From NCBI GenBank assembly GCA_003105035.1, contig PQAL01000006.1, positions 40,718 to 104,717 on the forward strand: a stretch of 64,000 nt of DNA, written 5' to 3'. The notes beneath the pieces are model-generated. The model was not told the origin of the DNA. It saw nothing but the letters and a program-made list of their open reading frames with translations, and ran no database searches. Within the stretch, counting starts at the first letter, position 1. Each line of letters begins with the position of its first letter. Source of the DNA: Anaerolineales bacterium. Lineage in GTDB: Bacteria; Chloroflexota; Anaerolineae; Anaerolineales; UBA4823. The position numbers and the translations under genes were made by a program. Of the stretch, positions 49,692-58,955 are shown one piece after another.

Positions 49692-51056
49692 TTAGATTAC
49701 GGTACCTACATTAAATATCTCTGCCGGTAGCTCGATGTTGTTAATGGCAAATTTCTCGGCAAATTTCGGGCGTAGGCCGGTGGATTTCAACGCACCGATC
49801 ACTCTTCCGTTTTGGATGCCGACCTGTTCCCACAGGAAAAGGTCTTGCATAATGATCGTGTCGCCTTCCATACCTTGTACTTCGGCCACATGCACTACTT
49901 TACGGGTGCCATCCCGCAGGCGCTCCATGTGGACGATCAGCTCAATGGCTGAAGATACCTGCTCACGGATTGCCCGCAAGGGTAGCTCAAGACCCGCCAT
50001 CAATACCATCGTCTCGATACGCCGCAGGGTATCGCGCGGGCTGTTGGAGTGGATCGTGGTCATGGAGCCGTCATGGCCGGTGTTCATCGCCTGGAGCATG
50101 TCCAGCGCTTCACCGCCACGCGCCTCGCCTACGATGATCCGGTCGGGGCGCATACGCAGCGAGTTTATCACCAGCTGGCGGATGGTGACTTCGCCCTTTC
50201 CTTCCACGTTAGACGGGCGTTTCTCCAGCCTACCGACGTGCTCCTGTTTCATCTGCAACTCGGCGATATCCTCGATGGTAATGATTCGCTCGTTACTCGG
50301 TATGAAAGCAGATACAACATTGAGCAGCGTCGTTTTACCTGAGCCGGTACCACCCGAGATGACGAGATTTACACGGGCTTCCACGCAGGCCTTCAAGAAG
50401 TTGACCAGGGGCGTTGTTAGGGTACCGTTCGCCACCAGATCTTGTGCAGTGAAGGGGGTTTGAGCGAACTTGCGGATGGTCAGCATTGGCCCGATAAGGG
50501 AGAGGGGTGGAATGATCACGTTGACACGGTAACCATTGGGCAAGCGGGCATCCACCATGGGGCTCGATTCATCCACACGCCTTCCCAACGGTGCTACGAT
50601 GCGGTCGACGATGCGCATCAGGTGGGCTTCATTCTCAAATGTAATGCGTGTTTTTTCTACTTTTCCGTATCGCTCGATATAGATATTATCATAGCCGTTG
50701 ACCATGACTTCTGTGATACTCGGCTCATTGAGCAATGGCTCCAGAGGACCGAACCCCAGGATGTCTGCGATGACCCAATCCAATAGCCGGGAACGCACAG
50801 CCCGGGTATACAACAGGTTTTCCTCGGTTAACACCCGGTTGAACAGCGACTCGATCATCTGGTGCATCTGGGGGATGTGTGACAGGTCCACTTCGCCATC
50901 CGCTTCAGCGAGCAATCTCCGTTGAACGCGGTCGCGGATCATGTAGGCATCCGCCGTGATATGATCACTTGCACCTACAGTCTTGGCCTCAGCTAAGACA
51001 TCATACTCAGTTGAGGTCGGCGTGTGCCCGTTTTTAGCTGGTCTATTGGTAAACAT
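49692..51056 (-). CDS. cpaF: Tad pilus assembly ATPase CpaF/TadA
   Basis: A 454-residue type II/IV secretion ATPase. Walker A is ISGGTGSGKTTLL (235-242), followed by the Asp box ITIEDIAELQ, the GEARGGEALDMLQAM Walker B region and the His box TTIHSNSPRD. The N-terminal domain (IPQMHQMIESLFNRVL, LGFGPLEPLL, EVMVNGYDNIYIERYGK) is typical of CpaF. It powers polymerisation of Flp pili at the inner face of the membrane. It is the last gene of the cpaB - tadZ - tadB - tadC - LysM - cpaF operon and is followed by a terminator. Confidence 0.95.
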   Translation of the reverse strand: MFTNRPAKNGHTPTSTEYDVLAEAKTVGASDHITADAYMIRDRVQRRLLAEADGEVDLSHIPQMHQMIESLFNRVLTEENLLYTRAVRSRLLDWVIADILGFGPLEPLLNEPSITEVMVNGYDNIYIERYGKVEKTRITFENEAHLMRIVDRIVAPLGRRVDESSPMVDARLPNGYRVNVIIPPLSLIGPMLTIRKFAQTPFTAQDLVANGTLTTPLVNFLKACVEARVNLVISGGTGSGKTTLLNVVSAFIPSNERIITIEDIAELQMKQEHVGRLEKRPSNVEGKGEVTIRQLVINSLRMRPDRIIVGEARGGEALDMLQAMNTGHDGSMTTIHSNSPRDTLRRIETMVLMAGLELPLRAIREQVSSAIELIVHMERLRDGTRKVVHVAEVQGMEGDTIIMQDLFLWEQVGIQNGRVIGALKSTGLRPKFAEKFAINNIELPAEIFNVGTVI

Positions 51057-51079
51057 AGCACCTACTCCGTTCTATACCA

Positions 51080-52828
51080 TTATGGAAGGATTGGGATCAC
51101 CAGAGTCGTATTGGGGGTGAGTTTTGGCTGGTTATTAAGATCATTGGCCGATAAGATGGCTGCCACCGTGGTATTGTAACGATGGGCAAGCATCGACAGA
51201 TAATCACCGTTTTTGACAGTAACTAGCGTCGATTGATCATAGGCTTGTACACGGTTGCGGATCAGGTTTCGATAGGCATAGAACGCACTCTGGTAATTAC
51301 CGGCATTGGCCAGGTAATCGGCATACATCAAGCTGTCGTTCAACGGACCTTGCAGGTTTATAATGCGCTCCCTTAATCCGATGGTGTTCATCGCCTCCTG
51401 GTAGATTTGGACTGCCTGCTGGTAGTGATTGAGCAACCCCTGGGCTTCACCGATCATCACCTGGGCTTCAAAGGCCAGAGCGTCCGATTCTTCCAATTGT
51501 TGAGCCAGCACCGCTGCCCGCTGAAAATCTGACAATGCCAATGCATATTCGCCTGAAGCGATATATTCAGCCCCGCGGGCAATGTAAGCATCAAACAGCG
51601 TCTGCAGGGCAGTGCCGCTGGCATACCCTGCTTGCTGTTCGATCACAAATTCCAGGTTATCGATGACTGCGCCCCATTTACTGCTGTTGAAATCACTGAT
51701 TGCCTGGATAAATGTCTGGGCAAGTTGGAATTGCAGCAGAACGTTTGGATCATCAGGTCGGACGCCAAGCGCCAGACTCAGGAAATGTTCCGCCTTTTGC
51801 TGGGCATCCAATCCATCCGGTGATTCGGCTAAGGCTGCTTGGGCCTGGCTCACATAATCATTTATGACACCATCCTCGATCACCAATCTGACTTGTGTCC
51901 GGGCTGCCAGTGCTTCACGGTCCAGCGGTTTTAGAGACAGGGCCTGCGTGAAGTAATGGTCGACTATCTTCAGGTTTTCAAGGGTGGGCACGGGTGCCAG
52001 TAAGAGCTCTTGGGCGGCTTTTATATAACTCTGGAACAGATTTTCCTCCACTTGTGTAGTTTGGAATGACGGATTCATAATGCGCAGGGATTCGTAATTG
52101 CTGATAGCATCCTCGTACCGGCCCTCTAAAAACGCCAGATCAGCTTGTTCCAGGACGGAGCTCATTTCTGTCTGCGTTTGCAGGTTTTTTATTTGCAGCG
52201 AAACATCCCTGTAATTCGGCATTTCTTCACTGATGCCTTGCAACAACTGCAATGCCTGAGCAGAATCGCCGACCTGAAGCAGGTTCATTGCCTGGGTATA
52301 CTCCACTTCAATATCTTTCAATGACTGGGCTTGCTGGATGGCTTCAGCCAGACCTGGGTATTCTGCTTGCTTCGCTTTGATCGATTCAAAGCTCTTTAAT
52401 GCTTCATCTGGCTTGCCAGCAGTCATCAAGCTTTGGGCTGCCCGAAATTCAAAAATTAACTCAGCCTGTTGTACTCCCTGGGCATAGCTGGTTTGTGCTC
52501 TGGCGACCTGTCCCTGGATCCATCCAGAATAGGTCATGATCGCTCCCACCAGCAAGATAACGATCACTGTGCCAAGAAAAAACCTTACCGTAAAGGTTTT
52601 TATTTTATTCCCACGATTATGCTTGTTCTCTTCTGCCTCATATTCGGAGATGCGGGCACGGATTTCCATTTCTTGCCGTAGGCCTCTCAACTCGGTTGCG
52701 GTAGGGAAGGTCTTTTCAACCTCAGCAAGCTTCAATAAGCCTTCCTCCCACCTGCCAACCCGAAAGTGACCCATCGCTTCCTGGAATGCAGGCGAATCCT
52801 TGAACGATCCATTATCATTCGGACTCAT
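51080..52828 (-). CDS. TPR-rich membrane protein with C-terminal LysM domain
   Basis: The 582-residue protein has a short cytoplasmic N-terminus with one TPR-like unit (AMGHFRVGRWEEGLLKLAEV), a transmembrane helix at about 95-115 (FFLGTVIVILLVGAIM), then outside helical repeats including FRAAQSLMTAGKPDEALKSF, AQALQLLQGISEEMPNYRDV and ALSDFQRAAVLAQQLEES. It ends in a LysM domain (VKNGDYLSMLAHRYNTTVAA). LysM binds peptidoglycan, so the protein may anchor the Tad machine to the wall. GGAGG before the ATG at 52828 fixes the start over the upstream ATG at 52858. This is not a standard tad gene. Confidence 0.78.
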   Translation of the reverse strand: MSPNDNGSFKDSPAFQEAMGHFRVGRWEEGLLKLAEVEKTFPTATELRGLRQEMEIRARISEYEAEENKHNRGNKIKTFTVRFFLGTVIVILLVGAIMTYSGWIQGQVARAQTSYAQGVQQAELIFEFRAAQSLMTAGKPDEALKSFESIKAKQAEYPGLAEAIQQAQSLKDIEVEYTQAMNLLQVGDSAQALQLLQGISEEMPNYRDVSLQIKNLQTQTEMSSVLEQADLAFLEGRYEDAISNYESLRIMNPSFQTTQVEENLFQSYIKAAQELLLAPVPTLENLKIVDHYFTQALSLKPLDREALAARTQVRLVIEDGVINDYVSQAQAALAESPDGLDAQQKAEHFLSLALGVRPDDPNVLLQFQLAQTFIQAISDFNSSKWGAVIDNLEFVIEQQAGYASGTALQTLFDAYIARGAEYIASGEYALALSDFQRAAVLAQQLEESDALAFEAQVMIGEAQGLLNHYQQAVQIYQEAMNTIGLRERIINLQGPLNDSLMYADYLANAGNYQSAFYAYRNLIRNRVQAYDQSTLVTVKNGDYLSMLAHRYNTTVAAILSANDLNNQPKLTPNTTLVIPILP

Positions 52829-52875
52829 ACTTCCTCCAACAATCTCTTTATCATCCACACAATCACCATTTACAC

Positions 52876-53826
52876 TTATAAAGAATTAAATACTTCCATT
52901 AGCGTAGGAATAGCGGGACCTAAGATCACAGCTATCAGTGCAGGGAAGATCAGCAATGCCATGGGGATGAGCATTTTGATCGGCGCCTTCTGGGCTTGTT
53001 CCTGTGCTCTATAACGCCGTTCAATGCGCATTTGTTCTGCCTGGGCATGCAAGGTGTCGCTAATACTCATGCCCAACTGCTCTGTTTGCAAGATCAGGGC
53101 GACGAAGCTAGCAATTTCTCTGATCTCCAGCCTGTCGGAAAGGTTGCGTAGTGCATCTCGCCGGGTCAGGCCCATCTCCATCTCGCTGATCACCCGTCCA
53201 AACTCGCGACCAATAGGAGTATCCCAATATTCACTGACCCGCTGTAGAGATTGGTCAAATCCCAGTCCTGCCGTAGCACATACGCTGAGCATGTCCAGGG
53301 CATCGGGCAAGCCTTTCCTTACCTTATTCTGACGGTTGGCCACCCGGCTTTGCAGCCATGCCTTTGGAGCATAATAGAAGAAAATGATGATTAATATACT
53401 GACAAGCACATTCAGTGTAGTTGTGCCCCTGCGGTAGAACAGGAATGCCAGGTACACGCCCAACAGAGCTGAAGCTAGGCTCATCCCGTAATATTCTCGA
53501 GCGCCCAGGCCCATCGGATTACCAGCGATCATCAGTTTCTTTGAGATGTTTTCGATCGCACCTGCAGGTGTGATCCGGCCGAAGAAACGTCCAATGGCTT
53601 TAATAGCCGGGGTGACGATCCGGCCAAAGAAAGAGCCTGTGATGTTTCGGGATTGCATGCGCGGAATATTTTTCTTGCCCTCCAGCACCTGTAAAGGCGT
53701 TTCCACGTATTGAACCAGGCGTTTGTTGACGTTGCTTGTCGTCAGCCAACGAACGCCGAGGAAGATAATGGTTAATCCTGCAATACCTAACACCAGGCTT
53801 AGTGTGATTTGCATTAAATATTGCAT
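52876..53826 (-). CDS. tadC: Tad pilus inner-membrane protein TadC
   Basis: The 316-residue protein has the GspF-like type II secretion fold: one helix near the N-terminus (LSLVLGIAGLTIIFLGV), a middle pair (about 105-150), the cytoplasmic GLPDALDMLSVCATAGLGFD and IREIASFVALILQTEQLGMS segments and a final helix (PIKMLIPMALLIFPALIAVI). TadC works with TadB as the membrane platform for pilus assembly. The GAGGT sequence before the ATG supports the start. It follows tadB by ten bases and is part of the same operon. Confidence 0.92.
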   Translation of the reverse strand: MQYLMQITLSLVLGIAGLTIIFLGVRWLTTSNVNKRLVQYVETPLQVLEGKKNIPRMQSRNITGSFFGRIVTPAIKAIGRFFGRITPAGAIENISKKLMIAGNPMGLGAREYYGMSLASALLGVYLAFLFYRRGTTTLNVLVSILIIIFFYYAPKAWLQSRVANRQNKVRKGLPDALDMLSVCATAGLGFDQSLQRVSEYWDTPIGREFGRVISEMEMGLTRRDALRNLSDRLEIREIASFVALILQTEQLGMSISDTLHAQAEQMRIERRYRAQEQAQKAPIKMLIPMALLIFPALIAVILGPAIPTLMEVFNSL

Positions 53827-53836
53827 AAACTATACC

Positions 53837-54826
53837 TCATACATCGATCTTTGCAAATCGTCTTACGGCGAAATTACCGATAATCACCATGAATGCCGCT
53901 CCAATTGGGATACACAAGAGGAATGGTTCTGGAGGTCTAAACAGGCGCATCATATAATCGGGGTTAATGAAGAACAGTGCACCTGCCATAGCGATCGGTA
54001 AAAAAGTGAGAATAATACTGCCAAATCTTTGTTGGGCGGTGAGCACGCGCACTTCACTGAACAAGCGTACCCGTTCCCGGATGGTATCCGTCACCGCCTC
54101 AAGCATGGTCACAATATTTCCACCGACCTGCGAGTTGATGTTGATGGCGGTCACCATAAGATACAAGTCATCATTTTCCATGCGGGCGACCAGGTTGGTC
54201 AATGCCTGGCTCAGTGATAATCCTAAGCCAATTTCATGCCTCACCCGGCGAAATTCTTCGGAAGCGGGTGCTTTCAGTTCCTTGCTAACAACCTCGATTG
54301 CCTGCGGCAGGCTGTAGCCTGCCCTGACTGCTCCGGTCATCAGCACCAGCACGTCCACCAGTTGCTGGCCGAATGCCAGCCGCCGTTGGGAGATGGCTCG
54401 TTTGAGCAGTAATTCGGGGATGAAATATGCAATCGCAGCCAATCCCAACCCAGAAATGACCATCTTCGATATCAAAACGCCCAGCCCGAATGCCACGATG
54501 ACGCCAGCTACCCTGACCAGCACATATTCTGTCTCAGTGATCGGCCAGTTGGCACTCAACAATTGGAGGTTCAGCTTTTCAGAGGCCAACCCTGAAAGCA
54601 TATTATTCATCCGCAGACGAAAACGAATAAATCCCACTCGTCGCCGCTGACCCGCCTGGGCAGGATTGGCTTCCTCGGGCAATGAGACGTAGGTAGCCAG
54701 CCTGGAGCCGATATCTTGGCCAGCATAAAAGATATCCCGCAAGCCATAGATCACCAGCCCATAGGCGATCAGTATAATGACCAGGATGAATAGAATCAGT
54801 CCGATAAATAAGGTAAAGGTTGGCAT
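53837..54826 (-). CDS. tadB: Tad pilus inner-membrane protein TadB
   Basis: The 329-residue GspF-like membrane protein begins with a helix (FIGLILFILVIILIAYGLVI) and has the cytoplasmic GQQLVDVLVLMTGAVRAGYS and LGLSLSQALTNLVARMENDD motifs typical of TadB, followed by TQVGGNIVTMLEAV-like sequence and two C-terminal helices (LTFLPIAMAGALFFI, LLCIPIGAAFMVIIG). It pairs with TadC. AGGAA lies seven bases before the ATG. The gene is 29 bases after the stop of tadZ and ten bases before tadC. Confidence 0.92.
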   Translation of the reverse strand: MPTFTLFIGLILFILVIILIAYGLVIYGLRDIFYAGQDIGSRLATYVSLPEEANPAQAGQRRRVGFIRFRLRMNNMLSGLASEKLNLQLLSANWPITETEYVLVRVAGVIVAFGLGVLISKMVISGLGLAAIAYFIPELLLKRAISQRRLAFGQQLVDVLVLMTGAVRAGYSLPQAIEVVSKELKAPASEEFRRVRHEIGLGLSLSQALTNLVARMENDDLYLMVTAININSQVGGNIVTMLEAVTDTIRERVRLFSEVRVLTAQQRFGSIILTFLPIAMAGALFFINPDYMMRLFRPPEPFLLCIPIGAAFMVIIGNFAVRRFAKIDV

Positions 54827-54855
54827 TCCGTAATTCCTACTTTAGCGGCTCCATG

Positions 54856-56115
54856 CTAGCCCAGGCGGCTGGAGGCCATCAACAGGTCACGCCCCGCCTT
54901 TTCACCCGCTACTGGAGCAGTTTCATGGCTGAGCTCCCTGATCTTGATCGCTGAGAGGTTACGCGCCAGCTGCTGGATCGATTTACTGGCTATGCTCCTG
55001 GGGTAATAGACCAAAAATGGGATGCCCCGGTTGATGCTGCGTAAAACGTTTGCTGGATCATTCGCCACCTGATGATAGATCTGATTATGGAGCACGGTTT
55101 CAATGTCTTTCAGCTTCACGCCGCCCTCAACACCTGCCTTGTTCAAGATCATCAGGATCTTCTCTGTCGGATACGAGAGTGAACGGCTGAGCTGTAAGAA
55201 ACGGCTGGTGTCATGCAAGGAAGCCAGATCGGCTGTGGTCACCAGGCCAATGCGGTCGGTTGCATCCATCAAGGTCACCGATATGTCGTTTAATTGGCCA
55301 CCAGCATCAACCACGATGTAATCATAATAGCGTGACACGCCAACAAATATATTGTATATATCCTCAGCCTTGATACCCTGGGCAATCTGGACATTTGAAG
55401 GAGCGAGAAGTACATTGATTCCCGAAGGGTGAGGGGCTACAACGTCGCGGATCAGTGCCTCATCCAGGCTGTTGGCATGGGGGATCAAGTCGGATAAGGC
55501 ATTCTGCACCTTGAGGTTGAGCATCACTTCCAGGTGACCAAAAAATACTTTCCCTTCAAATAGCAGCACTTTTTTGCCGGTCTCCTCTGCCAGGGCAATG
55601 GCTGTGTTGGTTGCAATGGAGGTTACTCCTGTACCTCCTCGTGGGCTGAAGAATGTGATCGAATGCAATGGTCGGGTCGCTTCAGGTGCCTGGGTTGGAA
55701 CGTAGGTCTGGGTTTGTTGCCGGCGCCCTTCTAGCTCAGACACCCGCCGTAAGGTACTGACCAGATTGATCTGTGAGAACGGGGCGATGAGGAAAGCGCG
55801 TGCCCCAGCTAGCATAACCTGCTGGGCAATTAAAGGATCATTACTCGGTAAGATTGCAACCACTGCCGCGGTCGGGAATTGCAAGGCCAGGTCATCGATG
55901 ATATCCATGGTTGTTTCGTTCTCAAGCTGCGAATCTACCAGCAAGATATCAGGCTCAGCGGTTCGGATCTGCCTGGCCAGCATCTCCTTTGACAACAAAA
56001 CATCCACCAGGGTGAATTCTCCCTGTGTAGAACTAATCGCTTCTGATATCTGTTGCTGTGTTGGGCCTTTGTCACATAGCGCAATTACACGAATTGATTT
56101 ATTTGCTGGGCTCAT
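54856..56115 (-). CDS. tadZ: Tad pilus localisation protein TadZ/CpaE
   Basis: The 419-residue protein has an N-terminal receiver-like domain (about 1-125; VIALCDKGPTQQQISEAIS, PDILLVDSQLE) and a MinD/ParA-type ATPase domain. The expected Walker A KGGxGKT reads SPRGGTGVTSIATNTAIALA, so both lysines are replaced; ATP hydrolysis may be lost. The later motifs IVVDAGGQLNDISVTLMDA and MILNKAGVEGGVKLKDI are kept. TadZ places the pilus machine. GAGGTGA before the ATG fits the start. Confidence 0.9.
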   Translation of the reverse strand: MSPANKSIRVIALCDKGPTQQQISEAISSTQGEFTLVDVLLSKEMLARQIRTAEPDILLVDSQLENETTMDIIDDLALQFPTAAVVAILPSNDPLIAQQVMLAGARAFLIAPFSQINLVSTLRRVSELEGRRQQTQTYVPTQAPEATRPLHSITFFSPRGGTGVTSIATNTAIALAEETGKKVLLFEGKVFFGHLEVMLNLKVQNALSDLIPHANSLDEALIRDVVAPHPSGINVLLAPSNVQIAQGIKAEDIYNIFVGVSRYYDYIVVDAGGQLNDISVTLMDATDRIGLVTTADLASLHDTSRFLQLSRSLSYPTEKILMILNKAGVEGGVKLKDIETVLHNQIYHQVANDPANVLRSINRGIPFLVYYPRSIASKSIQQLARNLSAIKIRELSHETAPVAGEKAGRDLLMASSRLG

Positions 56116-56178
56116 TGTCGCTCACCTCTGTAGAAAACTGTGCTTAATGAAAATAACCATTGGATATTTTTAGCTGAA

Positions 56179-57006
56179 TCATCGAGGAGCCTGCAGTTGG
56201 AAGCGCTGCAACAGATATTCCTCTGTAACCGGGCTGACCTCAAACAACTGGCTCGATGTTGGAGAGCGCAGGACGAGGGTAAAGTTCGCACCGCTGTCGA
56301 TCATATGCTTTAGCACAAGTGCATCCTGAGCATTTAATGCCAGTAAGTAGGCGCGCACCCTGATATCCTGCGGGCTTGGAGTCGGTTGAGGTTGACCAGA
56401 CGAGCCAGAATCAGCGATCACGTCAGCCACAATGGCAGAAATCTGCACTCGCTGGAACGAATCAAAGGTGAACGTACGTGGTTCAGGCTCCTGTTCAGTT
56501 CCAACAATGGTAATATTGGTGGGAGTGACAGCCACCGTCATGGTTGCGAAGAGATCAATATTATCTCCACGTTGCAAGATACCCAGACTGGTCATTAAGT
56601 CACCCGGTTGGAATGCCATTAAGACCTGGTCATCACCGATGATATAACCAATATCGTGTGCAATGTTGGTTGGGTCTGCCAGGTGGTGCTGGAGCACCAT
56701 TTCACCCTGGATGAGGTGCACAGCGGCGATTTTGCCGAGGGCCGATTCGATGGAGAGTAGGGCATCGCGGGGCACCAATGTCACCGGGATGGTTGCGGTT
56801 TGCAAATCTTCCCGGGTCAATACCGTTCCAACCGCCAGATCGCGGGTGGTGATGACGACATCCGTGGTCGCTTCCACGACCGCGGTTGGCTGCGCGGGTG
56901 GGGCAAAGCTTTGCTTCAACACCCGGTTGATCGCCAGGATGCCAAGCCCGATCAACCCAATGCCCACGATTGCGATCAGGATTCCGATGAGAACGCGACG
57001 ATTCAA
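56179..57006 (-). CDS. cpaB: Flp pilus assembly protein CpaB/RcpC
   Basis: The 275-residue protein has one N-terminal helix (VLIGILIAIVGIGLIGLGIL), an SAF domain (VITTRDLAVGTVLTREDLQT, about 52-105) and a C-terminal CpaB domain (VLMAFQPGDLMTSLGILQRG, DNIDLFATMTV). It starts at a TTG (57006) with AGGAGG seven bases upstream, the first gene of the second Tad transcript. CpaB/RcpC is normally linked to the secretin; the secretin gene is absent here, which fits a cell without an outer membrane. Confidence 0.9.
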   Translation of the reverse strand: MNRRVLIGILIAIVGIGLIGLGILAINRVLKQSFAPPAQPTAVVEATTDVVITTRDLAVGTVLTREDLQTATIPVTLVPRDALLSIESALGKIAAVHLIQGEMVLQHHLADPTNIAHDIGYIIGDDQVLMAFQPGDLMTSLGILQRGDNIDLFATMTVAVTPTNITIVGTEQEPEPRTFTFDSFQRVQISAIVADVIADSGSSGQPQPTPSPQDIRVRAYLLALNAQDALVLKHMIDSGANFTLVLRSPTSSQLFEVSPVTEEYLLQRFQLQAPR

Positions 57007-57184
57007 GGTAGCCCTCCTGGGTTACAGGTTTTATTGCTAATTTGCAAATGCTATGCAAACTGATGCATTAAATATACCAGAAAGTGGGCATATTTAGATT
57101 AGTTGTTGCTTTCATTTGTGAAGGGTACCAATAATTAATCTCTTAACAATTAAAGAGTAAATAGCTATTCTTATTATTTAGATA

Positions 57185-57226
57185 TCAAAAAAAGTTGGTC
57201 CAAACCTCTACCTGACCAGGACCACT
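57185..57226 (-). terminator. Terminator between the tadG and cpaB transcripts
   Basis: On the minus strand GGTCC (57225-57219 region) and GGACC pair around a 17-base loop, followed by AACTTTTTTTG. The stem begins within the tadG stop region. The 57007-57207 gap otherwise shows only AT-rich sequence with a TATATT box. Confidence 0.5.
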
Positions 57227-58503
57227 GTGAAAGTGCCGGTATCATACCAATCACCCGGACCGCCAAAACCACCGAGGTTGTCGCGCACAAAATAGCCCTC
57301 GATCGTTTTATCGTTATCGTCGATAGAGGGATTTAATGGACCAGATCCGTCTGGATCAGTGGCTGCCACCTTATGCCCATAGCAGCTTTTATCCGATGGA
57401 GATAGGAAATATCCTGCTTCAGGGGTGGTTTTATTCTTACCGGTCTGAACACACGTTATGTGAAATGCCGAAAAAGAAATCACATGGAAATTGAGTGTGC
57501 TGCTGGTGATCAAGTCTTGTATGTCGATTGATCCAGCATTACAGTAACTGGTCGTTTCAGGGTTCAGAATTGTTGGCAAGCCGTTACAAACTTTGTTAAA
57601 CACCGGTAGGATCACAACTTTTCCTACGAGGGCATCAGCTGTTGAGTGAAATATACTGGTAGCCACACCACTTTCTTCAGGCAACCAGGTATGGACTGCA
57701 ATCTCTGGAGGGTCTACCGCTCCAGTGATCCAGTCTTTTAGCTCATTTGCCCCACCACCGCTGCCATCTAAATCTAGCCAGCTGCGCGAGCCCCCAGTTG
57801 CCAACTCATCCACGCAATCGTTGTCCAGATCGCAATCGATCTTCGTGAGATCTGCCGGAGCGCAGGTCGGGGGCGTGCCTGGGGGACTGCACTCCAGGTC
57901 ATTCTGAGTATAACAGGTCGGGTCAGCTGGGTCACAGTTTTTATTCTTTTCTTTAACTTTAACTGAATCCATCAGCACATAAGTGCATTTTAAACCCGTC
58001 GGATCGGATGCCGTTCGGCACGGGCCGACATCCTCGGTGCATTTAATTTCTCCCACAACATTTTCACGGCACGACCAGGCAACGGGTAGCACGCCCACAC
58101 CGGGAGGGCGGCAGGCCGCTTCGGCTACTGCGCGGGGTGCCACTTGAGGGTAACCAATCACACTTGCGAAAAAAGTGTCCTTTGTGACGGTTGCGGTCAC
58201 CACCACCGTTGCTGCGGTAATATTGGCATTCACCTGGGCATAATTATCGGCCCCGTTATAACCTGCATAGTCCTTGGCTTTTTGGATTGCTGCAGTAACC
58301 ACTCCAGCATCATTCCGATGTTGGCATAAGTACTGCGCCCCAGCCAACGCCCCTGAATCGGCTGCATTTTGAGCTTGCCGTTTGGCTGCGTAGGCATTCC
58401 CACCATCAAGCACCAGCGCCAGGATGGCAATAAAAGCCAGGAACCCGATGACTACCAGTACTAAGGTTTGTCCGCTTTCCGAAAAAAGCTTCTTGTTCAT
58501 CAT
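57208..58503 (-). CDS. tadG: TadG-like Tad domain protein
   Basis: The 431-residue protein begins with the Tad/pseudopilin-like helix (SGQTLVLVVIGFLAFIAILA) and the DGGNAYAAKRQAQNAADSGA motif, as in TadG-type putative tip or minor pilins. The exported remainder is cysteine-rich (RPPGVGVLPVAWSCRENVVG, CDPADPTCYTQNDLECSPPG, CDLDNDCVDEL), so disulfide bonds outside the cell are likely. There are repeated Asp-rich turns (DLDNDCVDEL, DPDGSGPLNPS) reminiscent of calcium-binding loops. It follows two tadE genes and ends at a terminator. Confidence 0.82.
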   Translation of the reverse strand: MMNKKLFSESGQTLVLVVIGFLAFIAILALVLDGGNAYAAKRQAQNAADSGALAGAQYLCQHRNDAGVVTAAIQKAKDYAGYNGADNYAQVNANITAATVVVTATVTKDTFFASVIGYPQVAPRAVAEAACRPPGVGVLPVAWSCRENVVGEIKCTEDVGPCRTASDPTGLKCTYVLMDSVKVKEKNKNCDPADPTCYTQNDLECSPPGTPPTCAPADLTKIDCDLDNDCVDELATGGSRSWLDLDGSGGGANELKDWITGAVDPPEIAVHTWLPEESGVATSIFHSTADALVGKVVILPVFNKVCNGLPTILNPETTSYCNAGSIDIQDLITSSTLNFHVISFSAFHITCVQTGKNKTTPEAGYFLSPSDKSCYGHKVAATDPDGSGPLNPSIDDNDKTIEGYFVRDNLGGFGGPGDWYDTGTFTVVLVR

Positions 58504-58535
58504 TCATCCTCACTAGTATTCACAATAACGAATGA

Positions 58536-58955
58536 TTACGGTAATGCTTCCAACTTCATTGTGGCTTCACCTTTTATGGTTATCTTGCCACCTGAGATGA
58601 AATTGGATACGAGCGGTGTTGCCGGGAAAAAATCATAGTTTACATAGACAGTGACATGTGGCGGTGGAAAGCTGGAAGTATCTTCCGGAACAACCACATC
58701 AATAGATACATCGGAAACCTGTAAACCCAAGCCCACGGCATAATTGACCGCTTTTCCCTTCATACCAGCCTCGTCCGCTGGATGAACGATACCATACCGA
58801 GCTGCTTCTCTGGCTGCATTGTGTACAGAGCTTGAATAATAGACTGCCCGACCAAGGTCAAAAACCATCACAGCCATCAATAGAAAGGCTGGAATGATTA
58901 AGGCAAACTCCACGAGTGATTGACCCTTGTTACTCGATTTTTGCTGATTCTTCAC
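58536..58955 (-). CDS. TadE-like minor pilin
   Basis: A 139-residue protein with the TadE motif: a short basic start, then GQSLVEFALIIPAFLLMAVM, where the Glu of the pseudopilin helix is kept, and DLGRAVYYSSSVHNAAREAA. The rest is a small extracellular beta-rich domain. TadE is thought to be a minor pseudopilin processed by the TadV peptidase, which is not encoded in this window. The ATG at 58955 overlaps the stop of the upstream tadE by four bases, so the genes are translationally coupled. Confidence 0.88.
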   Translation of the reverse strand: MKNQQKSSNKGQSLVEFALIIPAFLLMAVMVFDLGRAVYYSSSVHNAAREAARYGIVHPADEAGMKGKAVNYAVGLGLQVSDVSIDVVVPEDTSSFPPPHVTVYVNYDFFPATPLVSNFISGGKITIKGEATMKLEALP

